Below, one piece after another: positions 26,442 to 34,789 of a stretch of DNA of 64,000 nucleotides (its first letter is position 1; each line of letters opens with the position of its first letter). Made by a program: the position numbers and the translations under genes. Below the pieces are notes generated by a model that did not search any database, had not been told where the DNA came from, and was given only the letters and a program-made list of their open reading frames with translations. The stretch comes from an uncultured Eubacteriales bacterium (lineage in GTDB: Bacteria > Bacillota > Clostridia > Christensenellales > CAG-138). The stretch lies in NCBI GenBank assembly GCA_900543475.1, contig UQRU01000002.1, positions 1 through 64,000 of the forward strand, in the 5' to 3' direction.

Positions 26442-26470
26442 ACTATACCAACTTCCGCATTATTTGTCAA
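26442..26470 (-). promoter_or_regulatory. SigA promoter of the leftward transcript (26.4 kb toward 17.6 kb)
   Basis: Minus strand TTGACA (26465-26470), 17 bases, TATAGT (26442-26447). It lies back to back with the T-box promoter at 26581. The AT-rich stretch between them (26471-26580) holds no gene. Confidence 0.75.
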
Positions 26471-26580
26471 CCGTGGGAAGAAAAAAACCTGTATGGTTGA
26501 TTTTCTCGTTAAGAAATGTTAATGATTTAACTAATAATAGTTGTAATAGTTGTTAGGCGCCCCCATATGACAAAATGCTG

Positions 26581-26609
26581 TTGACAAGGCCGGGGAAATA
26601 TGATAAAGT
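26581..26609 (+). promoter_or_regulatory. Promoter of the second T-box transcript
   Basis: TTGACA (26581-26586), 17 bases, TAAAGT (26604-26609). Confidence 0.55.
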
Positions 26610-26615
26610 AACTGC

Positions 26616-26890
26616 AATCGCATATGACAAAGGCAATGACGAAGACGGCGGAGTTGCGTCCCTTTTAGAGAGCCGGCGGTAGGTGTAAGCCGGTAGCGGC
26701 CCTTCTCCATATGCCCATCCCTTCCGAGCCGGTGGCCCGAACCCATGTAGGCAGTAGACGCCACCCGTGCAGCCGCGTAAAGGCGAAGGACTTGATGGAG
26801 TCTATGAGGTGGCATATTTTATATATGCAATTTGAGTGGTACCGCGGAGCTAATCCGTCTCAAAGGAAACTTTGAGACGGTTTTTTTATT
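26616..26890 (+). promoter_or_regulatory. T-box leader of the XRE-cupin-acyl-CoA synthetase gene
   Basis: AGAGAG followed by a CCGGC/GCCGG hairpin with loop GGTAGGTG marks Stem I; an AGTAGACG...CCGCGTA segment is Stem III; AGTGGTACCGCGG (26835-26847) is the invariant antiterminator. The terminator is CCGTCTCAAA (26855-26864) / TTTGAGACGG (26871-26880) with a seven-T run. The last 50 bases closely match the T-box at 17.3 kb. A specifier codon could not be assigned by eye. Confidence 0.92.
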
Positions 26891-26916
26891 TACAAAATGG
26901 AAGGAAGAAAAAAGCT

Positions 26917-29190
26917 ATGCTGGCACAAAAAGCCCAACCCGCATCCCGTGAACTGATGGACGTTGCAGCGCGCATTCATGAACTGCGGGAGATATCCGGC
27001 TACAGTCAGGAACAGATGGCCCAATATACCAATGTCTCCTTGACGGACTATATCGCCTATGAGTCCGCCCGGGCGGATATGCCCTTTACGTTCATCCACA
27101 AATGCGCCCTTACCTTCAACGTGGGCATCACGGACCTGATGCAGGGCCGTAGCGCCCGGCTATCCTCCTATACGGTGACCCGCCGGGGCAAGGGACAGAC
27201 TACGGCCAAGGAAAAGGGCATCGAGATCAAAAATATGGCGCCCTTTTTCCGGGATAAGATCGCAGAGCCCTATTGGGTAACCTATGCGTATGATCCTGCC
27301 CAGCAGAATCAACCCATCCATACCACCTCCCACAATGGGCAGGAATTTGACCTGGTGCTTTCCGGCAAGCTGAAGGTGCGGGTAGGGGATAATGAGGAAG
27401 TCCTCTCGGAAGGGGACAGCATCTATTATGATAGTTCCACGCCCCATGGCATGATCGCCATGGATGGGGCGGATTGTACCTTCCTGGCCATGATCCTGCC
27501 TGGGGAGGAGACCGAGGAGGAAGCGGTCGCGGAGACTATCCGGCCCGCTACCACCACAGGACGTCTCATCTATCAGGACTTCATCGACGCCACGGAGGAC
27601 GAGACCGGCGCCCTCACCAAGATCGCCTTTAAAAACGAGGAAACCTTTAACTTCGCCTTTGATATCGTGGACCGGCTGGGACGGGAAAAGCCGGATAAGC
27701 TGGCGATGCTCCACCTGGACCACAACAAGGAAGAGCGGCGGTTCACCTTCCAGGACATGAAGCTGCAATCCGCCCGGGCCGCCAACTATTTCAAATCCCT
27801 GGGAATCCAGCGGGGAGACCGGGTCATGCTGGTGCTCAGGCGGAACTATCAATTCTGGTTTGCCATCCTGGGCCTGCATAAGCTGGGCGCAGTGGCGGTG
27901 CCAGCCACGGATCAGCTGCTGCAAAAGGATTTTGAATACCGCTTCCAGGCGGCGGATATCCGGGCTGTGGTGTGCAGCGCCAATAGCCATGCCCCGGAAG
28001 AGGTGGAGAAAGCCTTGCCCAATTGCCCCGGGGTAAAGACCCTGGTGCTGTGCGGCGGCCAGCGGGAAGGCTGGCACGATTATGATGGGGAATCCGTGCT
28101 GTTTACCCGCTCCTTCCACCGGGAGACGGACACGGCCTGCGGCAGCGACCCCATGGTGATGTTCTTCTCCTCCGGCACCACCGGCTATCCCAAGCTGGTG
28201 ACCCATAATTATAAATATGCCCTGGGACATTTCATCACCGCAAAATATTGGCATTGCGTGGAGCCCGACGGCCTGCATTTCACCATTTCGGATACGGGCT
28301 GGGGCAAGGCCCTGTGGGGCAAGCTCTACGGCCAGTGGCTGTGCGAGGCGGCGGTATTCACCTATGATTTCGACCGCTTCGACGCCCACGACATCCTGCC
28401 CCTGTTCGCCAAGTATAACATCACCACCTTCTGTGCCCCGCCCACTATGTACCGGTTCATGATCAAGGAGGATCTGAGCAAGTACGACCTAAGTTCCATC
28501 CACCATGCCACCACCGCCGGCGAGGCCCTCAACCCAGAGGTGTTCCATCAATTCAAGAAGGCCACCGGCCTATCCGTTATGGAAGCCTTCGGCCAGACCG
28601 AAACCACCATGGTCATTGGCAACCTGGTGGGCATGAAGCCTAAGATCGGGTCCATGGGCAAGCCCAGCCCCCTGTTCCAGGTGGATATCCTCAACGTCCA
28701 CGGCCAGCCCGCTGCGGTGGGGGAAAGCGGGGAGATCGTGATCCGTACCCAGGATGGAGTGCCCTGCGGCCTGTTCAATGGATATTTGGACCCTGAAGCC
28801 ACCAAGGAGGCATGGCACGATGACATCTACCACACGGGAGACGTGGCATGGCGGGATGAGGACGGCTATTTCTGGTATGTGGGCCGCAAGGACGATGTGA
28901 TCAAATCCTCCGGCTACCGGATCGGGCCCTTTGAGATCGAAAGCGTCATCATGGAGCTGCCTTATGTGCTGGAATGCGGGGTCTCCGCTGCGCCGGATGA
29001 GGTCCGGGGCCAGGTGGTCAAGGCTAGCATCGTGCTGGTGAAGGGGAAAGAACCCTCCGAGGAGCTGAAGAAGGAGATCCAGGACTTTGTCAAGCACCGG
29101 ACCGCGCCCTACAAATATCCCAGGATCGTGGAATTCCGGGACGAACTACCCAAGACCATCAGCGGCAAGATCCGCCGCAACGCCCTATAA
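26917..29190 (+). CDS. XRE helix-turn-helix / cupin / acyl-CoA synthetase triple fusion
   Basis: 757 residues from ATG 26917 (GGAAGGAAG upstream; earlier in-frame starts fall in the T-box terminator). Residues about 15-73 are an XRE-type helix-turn-helix (ISGYSQEQMAQYTNVSLTDYIAYESARADMP is the DNA-binding core region). Residues about 118-195 are a cupin (H135, E143, GDSIYYDSSTPH with H177), together the common XRE-cupin regulator. Residues about 240-757 are a complete MACS-type acyl-CoA synthetase: FFSSGTTGYPK (416-426), GQTETT, YHTGDVA, GRKDDVIKSSGYRIGPFEIE and PKTISGKIRR with K751. It activates a carboxylic acid while carrying a potential DNA-binding sensor. Its synthetase half is a paralogue of 15605-17248. 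Confidence 0.92.
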   Translation: MLAQKAQPASRELMDVAARIHELREISGYSQEQMAQYTNVSLTDYIAYESARADMPFTFIHKCALTFNVGITDLMQGRSARLSSYTVTRRGKGQTTAKEKGIEIKNMAPFFRDKIAEPYWVTYAYDPAQQNQPIHTTSHNGQEFDLVLSGKLKVRVGDNEEVLSEGDSIYYDSSTPHGMIAMDGADCTFLAMILPGEETEEEAVAETIRPATTTGRLIYQDFIDATEDETGALTKIAFKNEETFNFAFDIVDRLGREKPDKLAMLHLDHNKEERRFTFQDMKLQSARAANYFKSLGIQRGDRVMLVLRRNYQFWFAILGLHKLGAVAVPATDQLLQKDFEYRFQAADIRAVVCSANSHAPEEVEKALPNCPGVKTLVLCGGQREGWHDYDGESVLFTRSFHRETDTACGSDPMVMFFSSGTTGYPKLVTHNYKYALGHFITAKYWHCVEPDGLHFTISDTGWGKALWGKLYGQWLCEAAVFTYDFDRFDAHDILPLFAKYNITTFCAPPTMYRFMIKEDLSKYDLSSIHHATTAGEALNPEVFHQFKKATGLSVMEAFGQTETTMVIGNLVGMKPKIGSMGKPSPLFQVDILNVHGQPAAVGESGEIVIRTQDGVPCGLFNGYLDPEATKEAWHDDIYHTGDVAWRDEDGYFWYVGRKDDVIKSSGYRIGPFEIESVIMELPYVLECGVSAAPDEVRGQVVKASIVLVKGKEPSEELKKEIQDFVKHRTAPYKYPRIVEFRDELPKTISGKIRRNAL

Positions 29191-29208
29191 GGGGGAAAGG
29201 AACTTCCC

Positions 29209-30003
29209 ATGCGGATAACCTGCATTCAAATGGACGTGGCCTTTGCCAGGCCCGAGGAGAATTTCCGCCAGGCGGAAGCTCTGGTGCGCCAGGCAGCCAA
29301 AGAAGAGCGGCCCGACGTCATTCTGCTGCCGGAGCTGTGGAACACGGGATTTTTCCCCAAGGAAGGCCTGGACGAGCTGGCGGACCCAGATGGCCAGCGC
29401 ACGGCGGCGCTGTGTGGGGGCTTGGCCCGGGAGTTGGGGGTCAACCTGGTGGCGGGTAGCGTGGCCTGCCTGCGGGAGGGCAAGCGCTACAACACCGCTA
29501 TGGCCTTCAACCGGCAGGGTAGCCTGGTGGGCTCCTATGACAAGACCCACCTGTTCTCCCCCATGGAGGAGGACGTATATTTCCAGGCGGGGGACCATCT
29601 GGCGGTCTTTCCCCTGGACGATACCCTCTGCGGCCTTTTGATCTGCTATGACCTCAGGTTCCCGGAGTTGACCCGTACCCTGGCCCTACAAGGCGTCCAG
29701 GTGCTCTTCCTAGTAGCCCAGTGGCCGGTGCAGCGGGCGGGGCATCTGCGGCTACTATATGAGGCCCGGGCTGTGGAAAACCAGATGTTTGTGGCCTGCT
29801 GCAACGCCTGCGGCCAGGATGACGCTGGTACCCGGTTTGGCGGCAACAGCGGCTTGGTGGACCCCTGGGGCACGGTATTGGCTCGGGCCGGAGAGACCCC
29901 CTGCTTCCTCAGCGGGGATTGCGATCTGTCCATCACCGCCGGCATCCGGGCGGGGATCAACGTGTTCCGGGATCGCCGGCCCGACCTCTATCATTGCTCC
30001 TGA
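29209..30003 (+). CDS. Carbon-nitrogen hydrolase, omega-amidase type
   Basis: 264 residues of the nitrilase superfamily with the complete triad: E42 (LLPELW), K112 (YDKTHLF) and C146 (LICYDLRFPE). The pattern fits YafV/omega-amidases, which hydrolyse 2-oxoglutaramate and 2-oxosuccinamate formed when glutamine or asparagine donate an amino group in transamination. It starts 18 bases after the acyl-CoA synthetase, under the same T-box transcript, and so sits with an aminotransferase module. Other amide substrates are possible. Confidence 0.85.
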   Translation: MRITCIQMDVAFARPEENFRQAEALVRQAAKEERPDVILLPELWNTGFFPKEGLDELADPDGQRTAALCGGLARELGVNLVAGSVACLREGKRYNTAMAFNRQGSLVGSYDKTHLFSPMEEDVYFQAGDHLAVFPLDDTLCGLLICYDLRFPELTRTLALQGVQVLFLVAQWPVQRAGHLRLLYEARAVENQMFVACCNACGQDDAGTRFGGNSGLVDPWGTVLARAGETPCFLSGDCDLSITAGIRAGINVFRDRRPDLYHCS

Positions 30004-30040
30004 TCTTTGACCGCGTGTCTTTGTATCCATTCGCATAGGC

Positions 30041-30078
30041 AAACGCCCTGGGCTTCTGAATTGCCCAGGGCGTTTTTT
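30041..30078 (+). terminator. Terminator of the T-box/acyl-CoA synthetase/amidase transcript
   Basis: AAACGCCCTGGGC (30041-30053) pairs with GCCCAGGGCGTTT (30063-30075), followed by a T-run. Confidence 0.85.
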
Positions 30079-30138
30079 TGTGGTTGCGGGGCCTAGACGA
30101 CGGCCCAGCTCCGCGGCGGGGGGCGGCGGCGTTTGGCG

Positions 30139-30280
<142 letters not shown>

Positions 30281-30321
30281 CGACGGAGCTTCAGGCGCAC
30301 AGGAGAGGAGGCCGAGACGGA

Positions 30322-31578
30322 TCAGATGGGGGTGGCGTTGGCCAGGAGGTAGGCTTCCGCCTCCGGGGACCATAGACCGTTATACCGGTCGCAAATATCC
30401 GCCAACGTATGGAATAGAGGGTCCTGCTGCGCCCGAAACGCCGAGATGGCGGTGAGGGGCAATTGGATGTTGGTATAGATCAGCTTTTTTCCGCCGGGCA
30501 CCTGGGGCAGATTCAGGGTGGTGTCCACCACGCTGTTGAGACCGCCTATATGGGTCACCAGGATAGCCGGGGTAAGAAGCCCTCGGCTCATCATTTCCAG
30601 GGCCTCCACCATGTCCGCCGTATTGCCGCCGGAAGTGCCCACCACGTGGGTGGAGGCATAGTGTACGTTATAGAAATTGAAGCGGGCATTGAAAGCGGGA
30701 TTGGAAGGGCCGGCGAAGAAATTTAGGCAGCCGTCCTCCCCCAGGATGGCGTCCGCCTGTTCCACCACAGCGGCCACCGGGGCAAAGCATAGTACGTCGT
30801 CATAGCCCTTGCCGCCATTTTGTGCCAACAGGGCGGCAACGGGGTCCTCCACAGCGCCGGTATTTAAATAGGTAAGCTGGATGCCGTTTTTTTTCGCTTC
30901 CCCTTGCGATAGGATCTGGCCGGCCCGATCCAGCCGTGTCTGGTCGATGTCCGTGACCACCAACCGGGCAGGCTTACGGTCGCAATGGAGGATATAGTCG
31001 ATGGCAGCCAGGCCCATGGGCCCCACCCCGGCCAGGATGGCCATGGCGCCGCCTTCCCGGATGCCCATGGCGTGGTTGTAGCTACCCCGGAGGGTATGAT
31101 ACATGGCATGGAAGGTGCCGATAACGCAGCTGAGGGGTTCCGCCAGGGAGCCGCCGAAGAAATCCGCTCCCTCGTAGGGCAGCAGGCAGCCCATCTCCAT
31201 CACCTGGTTGGGGATGATCACATAGGTGGCGTCCCCGCCGATATAGGGGAAGGAATAGCCGGGGGCGTCCAGGGTCCCCTGGTAATTGAGGGCGGGCTGG
31301 ATGGCGAACTTGCTGCCGGGCTGGAATTGACCGGCCCATTTTTCCCCCACCTTCAAAATCTCCCCGCAGAACTCATGGCCGATGATCACCGGGTTTTCGG
31401 CTACGTTATCCGGCACCCGTTTGTGGGCCGGACCTTGGACGGCTGCCTTGTAGGAGGACATGCACAAACTGTCTGATATCACCCGGGCCAGGATCTCGTC
31501 CGGGCCGGGCTCAGGGAGGAAAAAGCTTTCCAACCGCAGGTCGTTTTTTCCATAAAGCCGCACGGCTTTTGTTTGCAT
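30322..31578 (-). CDS. Zinc-type medium-chain dehydrogenase, sugar-phosphate/polyol reductase-like
   Basis: 418 residues, an MDR-fold oxidoreductase. Catalytic zinc region has C39 and GHE (H68, E69); the Rossmann part has AILAGVGPMGLAAIDYI followed by an acidic VVTDID that favours NAD. The four-cysteine structural zinc lobe is absent. The length and pattern recall L-sorbose-1-phosphate reductase and threonine-dehydrogenase-like proteins. It is the last gene of the leftward rhamnose operon, so reduction or oxidation of lactaldehyde or of a keto-sugar phosphate is likely. Substrate not certain. Confidence 0.8.
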   Translation of the reverse strand: MQTKAVRLYGKNDLRLESFFLPEPGPDEILARVISDSLCMSSYKAAVQGPAHKRVPDNVAENPVIIGHEFCGEILKVGEKWAGQFQPGSKFAIQPALNYQGTLDAPGYSFPYIGGDATYVIIPNQVMEMGCLLPYEGADFFGGSLAEPLSCVIGTFHAMYHTLRGSYNHAMGIREGGAMAILAGVGPMGLAAIDYILHCDRKPARLVVTDIDQTRLDRAGQILSQGEAKKNGIQLTYLNTGAVEDPVAALLAQNGGKGYDDVLCFAPVAAVVEQADAILGEDGCLNFFAGPSNPAFNARFNFYNVHYASTHVVGTSGGNTADMVEALEMMSRGLLTPAILVTHIGGLNSVVDTTLNLPQVPGGKKLIYTNIQLPLTAISAFRAQQDPLFHTLADICDRYNGLWSPEAEAYLLANATPI

Positions 31579-31616
31579 GGAATATACCGCCTTTCAGAAG
31601 AATCGAAGGGTTTTCG

Positions 31617-32780
31617 TCAATCCCGGGCTTCCCGGCGCACCAGCGCCCAGGCGGCGTCCACCAGATGGGAGAAGCCGGGTTCCGCCAGCTTTTGACAGAT
31701 GAAGCTTTGCCTGGGGGAGTTTACGTCCTCCCCGGAGATCTCCCCCATGCCGTGGCGCAGGCATAGGGCCCTGAGCCGTTGGATCTGCTGGTCCGTGTTC
31801 CGAGAGGGCATATAGGTAATATAGCCCACGCCGGCTTGCTCCAGCACCTGGAACAGGCTGTCCAGGTAGCTGTCCTCAAATTGTTCGGCTTTTTTGTCCC
31901 CGGTGACGCTTTCCACCACGTCTCCCAGGTAGGGATAGCATAGCAGGGCGTCGTATTTTTTGCATAGCCCCACCAGCTGGGATAAGGACATGCATTCGTC
32001 GGTGGCAGGTACATAGATGGGGGCGATCATATGGCTTTTGAGGATGCCCAATAAATCGTAGGAGAGATAGGGCCCCTTTTCCGCCAGCTGGGCCCGCTGC
32101 TTGGGTGAGACGGGGATGTTTAGCCGTTCCTCCAAAAAGGCGGCTAGGTCCTGCCCCTGGGAAAGGGTAAGGAGCTGTTGGGCCACGGCCCACATGAGGT
32201 GCCGTTCCGTTATGGAGCCTCCTTCCGCCCAATGGGAGATAGGCAACACATCCCGGTCAAAATCCACCTGGATGCCCAGGTGGCCATAGAGCCGGTTGAT
32301 ATTGTCCACCATCTGTCGGTTGCGGCGGTTGCGGGCCTGGCGATAGGGTTCGATGGCCTGTTGGAAGGCCCCGTGGCGCTCCGGCGGGATGCTGTGGACC
32401 GCCATGTAGGCGATGCCGGCCTGATCCGGGTTGTTCAGCTTGCGGGTTTCCAGGCCCGTGCCCTGGAAGGAGACCCGCAGTTCCATGCCGCAGGTCACCC
32501 CTATGCCCGCCAGCTTGCCCGCCCGGCGGAACTCCATGCCCCCAGCGATGGAATCGTGATCCATGATGCCGGCGGTCTGCAAGCCCGCCTCCCGGGCAAA
32601 CCACACGGCGGCGGCGGGGGAATAGGGGCTGAAGGAATAAAAGGTATGGATGTGGTTGTTGGCGAATTGGGGCCTGGGGGTGGGCGGCGCGGCCTCCTCC
32701 GCTAAGAGCCGGGCCAGGTTGGCCAACCGGGTCTCCACATCCGGGTGGTTGAGCAGGGCCAGGGTTTGCTGTTTGTCCAT
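31617..32780 (-). CDS. PHP-domain protein within the rhamnose operon
   Basis: 387 residues. A PHP metal site is visible in NNHIHTFYSFSPYSP (H43, H45) and MDHDSIAGG, with further acidic and His residues later. PHP domains are metal-dependent phosphoesterases, and some act on sugar phosphates. It lies between the SDR and dehydrogenase genes with tight spacing (10 and 38 bases), so it is part of the operon, but its step in rhamnose use is unknown to me. Removal of phosphate from a dead-end intermediate is one possibility. Confidence 0.75.
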   Translation of the reverse strand: MDKQQTLALLNHPDVETRLANLARLLAEEAAPPTPRPQFANNHIHTFYSFSPYSPAAAVWFAREAGLQTAGIMDHDSIAGGMEFRRAGKLAGIGVTCGMELRVSFQGTGLETRKLNNPDQAGIAYMAVHSIPPERHGAFQQAIEPYRQARNRRNRQMVDNINRLYGHLGIQVDFDRDVLPISHWAEGGSITERHLMWAVAQQLLTLSQGQDLAAFLEERLNIPVSPKQRAQLAEKGPYLSYDLLGILKSHMIAPIYVPATDECMSLSQLVGLCKKYDALLCYPYLGDVVESVTGDKKAEQFEDSYLDSLFQVLEQAGVGYITYMPSRNTDQQIQRLRALCLRHGMGEISGEDVNSPRQSFICQKLAEPGFSHLVDAAWALVRREARD

Positions 32781-32790
32781 GGCATTCTCC

Positions 32791-33663
32791 TTAGTTGAGC
32801 ATGATCTGGCCTCCGGTCACCGGGATGGCCTGGCCGGTCTCATAGCATTGCTCCACGCAGTAGATAATGGCCTTGGCCACGTCCTCGGGCAGACAACCCC
32901 GCTTGATGAGGGATTTGGACAGATAATAGTCCTTCACATCCTCTAGGGTTTTGGCGCCGGGCACCTTACCGGCATGTAGGTACTGGACGAAGAGGCCCCG
33001 TTCTGGGTCGCTCCATAGGGGGCCGTCGTAATAGTTGCCGGGGCAGACAGCGTTCACCTTGATGTTATGGGCGGCCAGCTCTAGGGCGAAGCTCTGGGTC
33101 AGGCCGATGCCGCCGAATTTGCCGCCGGCGTAGGCGCAATTGGCCTTGGAGCCGGCCAGGCCGGATTTGGAATTGACCTGGATGATGTCAAAAAACAGGC
33201 TGGGATCCGCCTGGTGCTGGGCCTGCATGATCTGGCTGGCATATTTGGCGCAAAGGAAGTAGCCGGTGTAGTTGACGCTGGTGACAAAGGAAAAGTCCTT
33301 GACGGACATTTCTTCCAGGGGGGCGGCCCGGAGCACCCCCGCATTGGAGACGAATAGGTCGATGCCCCCCAGGGCCTCCACCACCTGACACACCAGGGCT
33401 TCCACCGAGGCCTCCTCCGCCACATTCACGCCGATGGCCAAAGTTCCCCGGCCGATTTGCAGAGCGGCTTTTTCCGCCAAGGCCACGTTCATATCTGCGA
33501 TCACCACCCGTGCCCCCTCTAGGGCCAACTCTTGGGCGATCCCAAAACCAAAGCCCTGGGCGGCGCCGGTGACCACCGCCAGCTTGCCCCCCAGGCGGCC
33601 GGCGGAATCCGGGCGCTGGTACACATGGGCGGCGGCGTATGCCTTTGCTTCTTGCAGATTCAT
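32791..33663 (-). CDS. SDR oxidoreductase, RhaE-C-terminal-domain-like
   Basis: 290 residues. Rossmann motif VVTGAAQGFGFGIA, acidic VIADMN for NAD, NAG in VSNAGVL, active-site Ser in QVNSKSG and YxxxK in CAYAGGKFG. It resembles the C-terminal dehydrogenase half of the bifunctional RhaE (rhamnulose-1-phosphate aldolase/lactaldehyde dehydrogenase) of bacilli and sorbitol-6-phosphate dehydrogenases. Here it is a separate gene directly after the aldolase (37-base gap). Likely acts on L-lactaldehyde. Confidence 0.82.
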   Translation of the reverse strand: MNLQEAKAYAAAHVYQRPDSAGRLGGKLAVVTGAAQGFGFGIAQELALEGARVVIADMNVALAEKAALQIGRGTLAIGVNVAEEASVEALVCQVVEALGGIDLFVSNAGVLRAAPLEEMSVKDFSFVTSVNYTGYFLCAKYASQIMQAQHQADPSLFFDIIQVNSKSGLAGSKANCAYAGGKFGGIGLTQSFALELAAHNIKVNAVCPGNYYDGPLWSDPERGLFVQYLHAGKVPGAKTLEDVKDYYLSKSLIKRGCLPEDVAKAIIYCVEQCYETGQAIPVTGGQIMLN

Positions 33664-33700
33664 GGATACACACTCCTTTGTTTCCGGGCGGGAGCCCCGC

Positions 33701-34780
33701 TCATTTCATCTGGGATTTCCGGTAGGACTCCACCTCCCAATGGGTGATGAAATCCGTCAGCTCCTGGGTCATGTGTTGGTAACCGCCAAAGGCTTGGCTA
33801 TAGACGGCGATCTTTACCGCGTCCTGGAAGAGCAGGGCTGCGGTATCGGCTGCCTTTTGGGTATGGCCCAGGGCATAGGAACCGCTCCCCCCCACCAGCA
33901 CCAGCCGGCAACCGGCGGGTATTTGCTCCAGGGCAGCCAGGTCCTCCGGACCTTCCATATAAGCGGGCGCAGCCCCGTAATAGACGATATGGTCTGGGGT
34001 AAAGGCGCCTAATACCGGCGCGGCAGCCTGGGGGGATCGGGCCAGGGCCAAAATGTCCCGGCCGCCTGAAAAGGCCGCATATTCCATTTGGCAGCGTTCC
34101 TTCAGCAGCTGGGTCAGCCGGGGGACCTCCCGGCCTGCGGGGGTCAGGTCCGGAACCTGCCGGACCTCCTTGGCCAGGGTATCCCGCACCCAGGCATACA
34201 AGCCGTCGATCTCCTCCGGGGTGTCACCGGCCACGAAGATGCCGTGGTTTTGCAGCAGTAAGATCTGGGGCAGCCGGCCCGTGCGGGCCTTATGGCGGGC
34301 CATGGCTTCCCTGCACAGGCTGGCCAACACGTAGCCCGGCCGGCAAAGGGGGACCCATAGAACCTGGTCGCCAAAGAGACGGCGGCAGGCGGCTTCCCCT
34401 TCCCGGCTGCAGGTCAAGCCGTTGATCAGGGCCGGGTGCACGTGGAGCACCAGCCGCTGGGGAAACAGGTTATGCAGGGGCGCTTCCACGCTGGGCCGGC
34501 GGGTCTCCCCGGGCAGGGCCCGGGTGGCCATCACCGCCTGCAAAAAGGCTGCCTCCCGGGCCGCGTCCTCCGCAGGATAGCTTTGGGCCATGGCGACATC
34601 CATTTTGTGCCGGTCGATGGGGACAAAGCCCGCTTCATCCATGGTAGCCAACTGCACGCCGGAGCACTTGATGTACATCCGGTGGGGGTCCTTGGCCGAG
34701 GTGTTGCCGCCGCCGGCCAGCACCGCCTCCGGGTCGCTCCCATAGCGTCGGGACAGGGCGATGATATCCTGTAGTTCCAT
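33701..34780 (-). CDS. Class II aldolase, RhaE-N-terminal-domain-like rhamnulose-1-phosphate aldolase
   Basis: 359 residues of the class II aldolase/adducin family. GGGNTSAK (phosphate-binding loop), HVHP in VLHVHPALINGL and NHG in LLQNHGIFVAG provide zinc-binding His residues. Longer than the classical RhaD and matching the N-terminal half of RhaE. It should split L-rhamnulose 1-phosphate into dihydroxyacetone phosphate and L-lactaldehyde. It starts nine bases after rhaA and is followed by the SDR that makes up the other half of RhaE elsewhere. Confidence 0.83.
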   Translation of the reverse strand: MELQDIIALSRRYGSDPEAVLAGGGNTSAKDPHRMYIKCSGVQLATMDEAGFVPIDRHKMDVAMAQSYPAEDAAREAAFLQAVMATRALPGETRRPSVEAPLHNLFPQRLVLHVHPALINGLTCSREGEAACRRLFGDQVLWVPLCRPGYVLASLCREAMARHKARTGRLPQILLLQNHGIFVAGDTPEEIDGLYAWVRDTLAKEVRQVPDLTPAGREVPRLTQLLKERCQMEYAAFSGGRDILALARSPQAAAPVLGAFTPDHIVYYGAAPAYMEGPEDLAALEQIPAGCRLVLVGGSGSYALGHTQKAADTAALLFQDAVKIAVYSQAFGGYQHMTQELTDFITHWEVESYRKSQMK

Positions 34781-34789
34781 GGGGCCTCC

